Positions 62,311-64,000 of a stretch of DNA of 64,000 nucleotides are shown piece by piece. Positions within the stretch are counted from its first letter, which is position 1. Every line of letters starts with the position of its first letter. The notes below the pieces were generated by a model. The model worked only from the letters and a program-made list of their open reading frames with translations, was not told where the DNA came from and made no database searches. Source of the stretch: Piromyces finnis (lineage: Eukaryota; Neocallimastigomycota; Neocallimastigomycetes; Neocallimastigales; Neocallimastigaceae); assembly GCA_002104945.1 (NCBI GenBank), contig MCFH01000048.1, positions 186,001-250,000 on the forward strand, read 5' to 3'. The translations under genes were made by a program, and so were the position numbers.

Positions 62311-62382
62311 TGGAGAGTGAGTGATTCGAACACCCAACCTTCCGCTCTGGAGGCGGACGCGCTACCGTTGCGCCAACCCTCC
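62311..62382 (-). tRNA. tRNA-Trp(CCA)
   Basis: 72 nt, with acceptor GGAGGGT/ACTCTCC, D arm TGGCGCAACGGTAGCGC, anticodon stem-loop TCCGCCTCCAGAGCGGA (anticodon CCA), T loop TTCGAAT and discriminator A. T5 follows directly on the coding strand (62310-62306) as terminator. Confidence 0.96.
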
Positions 62383-62394
62383 TTTCTTAAAATT

Positions 62395-63141
62395 TGTATG
62401 TAAGAATAAATACTTATTATTTATTCTTAGTATTAAACATTACAAATAATTTATTTAGTTAATAATCATTAATCCATTAGATTATATTAATATATTTATT
62501 TATTATTATAGTTATTTGTTAAGTTAAATATTGTAAATATTTATTTAGTTAATAATTATTCATTCGCTATATTAGATTAATTAATTTATTTAATTATGTA
62601 TTTATACATTCATTTATATATATACTTGTATTATAAAAGATAAAACACATACTAATTACATTAATAATATTATACAACTATATATTAGTATGTAATAGGA
62701 AATCGGATATTAAGGTTTTACCCGTTATCAACGGTTTTACTTAATATTACGATGATTGGTATGATTAGAATATCAATCAAATAACTTTTTAGGTTTTTCT
62801 TCTAGTCTTTTCCTAAAAAGATTCTTGTTAAGATTAGAATGTTCTTAGAAATTTTAATTTAATAGAATAAAACATATAAATAGTACTCTTGAGTTCGATT
62901 TGAGAAATCAAGAGTTATTATTATAAGATTAATTATAATAAATAACTTTATACAAAATAATAAGTAATAAAATAAATATTAAAAAAAAAACTATTAAATA
63001 CACAAAATAATTCTGATACATTTGGTTTTGTTTATTATAATTTCTTATAATAAACTCATTAAGTTAAGTTTCTAATTTTACCTTTATTTTCACATTTTAA
63101 TAATAGTTTATATTATTAATTTAAAGCTAATAATTATTACA
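62395..63141 (+). repeat. Putative LTR8 upstream of tRNA-Trp
   Basis: It starts TGTATGTAAGAATAAATAC, 12 bp from the tRNA-Trp 5' end, and would end ATTATTACA next to the solo LTR2. It has TG..CA ends and no ORF. It is single-copy in the window, so the family and ends are tentative. Confidence 0.4.
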
Positions 63142-63145
63142 TTGT

Positions 63146-63851
63146 AGTTAAGGAACCAACAAATAAAGTTATTCTTGTCATAATTAATGATTATGACCTA
63201 ATCCATTATTGTTCCTAAATGTATGAAAACTTTACAATATTCTTATTTGTAAATTAATGTATACACTTAAATTATATTTAAAATTATTAATAATTATTTT
63301 TATTGAACTTAAATTTTATTTTATTAAACTTAAAAATTAATTTAGTAATAATAATATATTGAAAATTATAGTTTATTGAACTTTTAGTTTAATTTATCAA
63401 GTTAATGAATTTTTATTAATTAAAATTATGAATAATATTTCTGTAAAATAGTAAAATTCTTTAGTTAAATATATTTAAAGTAAACTTTTAATGTATGTTA
63501 ATCAATTTAATAATATGTATAAATATTTATTATAATAGTAATGTAATTTTATTATTCATTTAAAAGTAATTTAAAGACTAAAATTAATGTAAATAATTAA
63601 AGACTAATTCTTTTAATTAACACTACTTAATTTTTTACAAAAAGTATAAAAAGGTGTATATTATAAGAATTAGAGAATATACAGATATTTTTATTTTTAT
63701 TTTTATTTTATTTTATAATTTTATATTAATATCTTAATAAAACAATTTTATTAATAAAACAATTTTTCTTATTTCATTTTAATATTATTTTTGAGTATTA
63801 ATAAATTTATTAATATTTTATAAATAAAAGTAAATTCCTCGAACCGTAACA
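63146..63851 (+). repeat. Solo LTR2 (Element 2 family)
   Basis: 706 bp, (A)GTTAAGGAACC to CCGTAACA. The first T is changed to A. It is flanked by TTGT at 63142-63145 and 63852-63855, a 4-bp target duplication. It lies exactly at the start of an LTR7. Confidence 0.93.
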
Positions 63852-63852
63852 T

Positions 63853-64000
63853 TGTGATAAATAATGAAATTAATAAATATAAAATTATTATTAAACCTGA
63901 TTTTTAAGTTAATCCTAAAAGTAACTTAAAACAAGTTATAGTTTAATTAAGTACTTTACCAAAATTCTTAAATAAAATTAATCCTAAACACTGCATATAT
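63853..64000 (+). repeat. LTR7 start, cut by the window edge
   Basis: TGTGATAAATAATGAAATT through AACACTGCATATAT is the reverse complement of about 10018-10164, with a few differences. Confidence 0.8.

Overview
The window looks like nuclear DNA from an anaerobic gut fungus (Neocallimastigomycota) or a close relative. This is inferred from extreme A+T richness with long A/T homopolymers and TAA/ATT arrays, short A/T-rich introns with GTAWRT-type donors and TAG acceptors, a secreted CE4 deacetylase with two hevein-type (CBM18) modules, a Sel1-repeat protein, and fungal-type tRNAs. Dictyostelid DNA has a similar texture, but the CBM18-CE4 protein argues for a fungus. No species is claimed.

Layout. 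1-9.4 kb: a nearly complete Ty3/gypsy element (Element 1, minus strand) with 550-bp LTRs, lying in older LTR debris. 9.4-17 kb: stacked LTR remnants around a 343-bp inverted duplication that carries two tRNA-Ser(GCU)/tRNA-Met(CAU) pairs. 17-18 kb: a decayed chromovirus fragment. 21.6-39.7 kb: the unique gene region, with PWP1 (2 exons), a Sel1-repeat protein (2 exons), an RGS-domain protein (2 exons), PEX16 (7 exons) and a CBM18/CE4 chitin deacetylase. A tRNA-derived SINE candidate sits beside PWP1 in one copy of a tandem duplication, and the empty site is preserved in the other copy. 40.8-64 kb: tRNA-Cys, then Element 2 (plus strand, 706/702-bp LTRs), Element 3 (minus strand, 1133-bp LTRs with no difference seen by eye, 5-bp TSD, chromodomain), tRNA-Arg, tRNA-Trp and further solo LTRs.

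Main results. (1) All three gag-pol elements carry a textbook -1 ribosomal frameshift signal at the gag stop: UUUAAAC, UUUAAAU or AAAAAAC, then a 7-8 nt spacer and a perfect hairpin. Element 2 can fold an H-type pseudoknot. (2) Element 3 has no tRNA primer site. The 11 nt flush against its 5' LTR are the exact complement of an 11-mer in the LTR, 38 nt downstream of a TATA box, as in Tf1-type self-primed reverse transcription. (3) Every tRNA transcription unit has an LTR end 12-16 bp upstream of the mature tRNA, which suggests Ty3/DGLT-A-like targeting with successive stacking. One LTR family inserted three separate times (different TSDs) at the same border of another family.

Intron coordinates were set by hand from splice motifs, reading frame and family resemblance. 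No alignment or database search was run.
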